Source of the DNA: an uncultured delta proteobacterium
GTDB taxonomy: Bacteria > RBG-13-61-14 > DRUE01
Length of the DNA: 5,505 bases
Assembly: GCA_903897985.1 (NCBI GenBank)
Contig: CAIUDS010000733.1
Span: 1-5,505, forward strand
Direction: 5' to 3'
The position numbers were made by a program, and so were the translations under genes. Shown piece after piece: positions 5,441-5,505 of the stretch. The number at the start of each line of letters is the position of its first letter. Position 1 is the stretch's first letter. Below the pieces are notes generated by a model that was given only the letters and a program-made list of their open reading frames with translations, ran no database searches and was not told the origin of the DNA.

Positions 5441-5505
5441 TCATTCCCGCGAAAGCGGGAATCCAGCTTATTGATAATACTGGATTCCCGGTCAAGCCGG
5501 GAATG
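5441..5505. repeat. Pair of inverted palindromic repeat units (dispersed-repeat type), cut by the window edge
   Basis: Unit one is ATTCCCGC-GAAA-GCGGGAAT (5443-5462), an eight-pair stem with a GAAA loop, flanked by CCAG. Unit two is ATTCCCGG-TCAAG-CCGGGAAT (5484-5504), preceded by CTGG. The facing arms CGGGAATCCAG (5456-5466) and CTGGATTCCCG (5480-5490) are a perfect 11-base inverted repeat around a 13-base spacer, so the two units are head-to-head copies of one element. Such CTGGATTCCCG...CGGGAATGA palindromes are scattered in many copies in various bacterial genomes and may derive from small non-autonomous elements. There is no U-tract, so it is not a standard terminator. It probably continues past the right edge. 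Confidence 0.8.

Noticed and set aside
5441..5505. CRISPR array or transcription terminator
   Set aside because: There are only two units in inverted orientation with no regular spacers, and no U-tract follows either hairpin.

Overview
This window holds most of a pyrimidine biosynthesis operon, read entirely on the minus strand (right to left). It comes from a GC-rich bacterium that carries a PyrR regulator with RNA attenuation. In transcription order: a sigma70-type promoter (5342-5370), a short leader with a PyrR-responsive attenuator (5237-5332), pyrR, pyrB, pyrC, carA, a conserved gene of unknown function, and a PflX-like radical SAM gene that is interrupted by an in-frame amber codon and runs off the left edge. 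I cannot assign the phylum. The uniform use of ATG starts and ATGA overlaps, the type I dihydroorotase and the dispersed palindromic repeat fit several uncultivated GC-rich Gram-negative lineages, but nothing here is diagnostic.

Layout by transcription order. 5441-5505 is a palindromic repeat pair at the right edge. 5371-5440 has no gene I can support. 5224-5347 contains the -10 element and leader: a PyrR-binding hairpin at the very 5' end of the RNA, a 7-codon leader ORF, and a strong intrinsic terminator just before the pyrR Shine-Dalgarno. The genes follow with almost no gaps. pyrR/pyrB, carA/unknown gene and unknown gene/radical SAM each share an ATGA overlap. pyrB and pyrC overlap by 17 bases. 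pyrC and carA are separated by only three bases and lie in the same reading frame.

How the genes work together. CarA is the glutaminase subunit of carbamoyl phosphate synthetase. PyrB joins carbamoyl phosphate to aspartate, and PyrC closes carbamoyl aspartate to dihydroorotate. PyrR should sense UMP/UTP and shut off the operon by stabilising the leader hairpin, which frees the downstream terminator to form. The large subunit gene carB would be expected directly after carA, but the two following genes are not pyrimidine enzymes, so carB must lie elsewhere.

The points most worth a second look are the complete three-state attenuator, a leader ORF whose ribosome binding site is buried in the PyrR hairpin, and the amber codon in the radical SAM gene.
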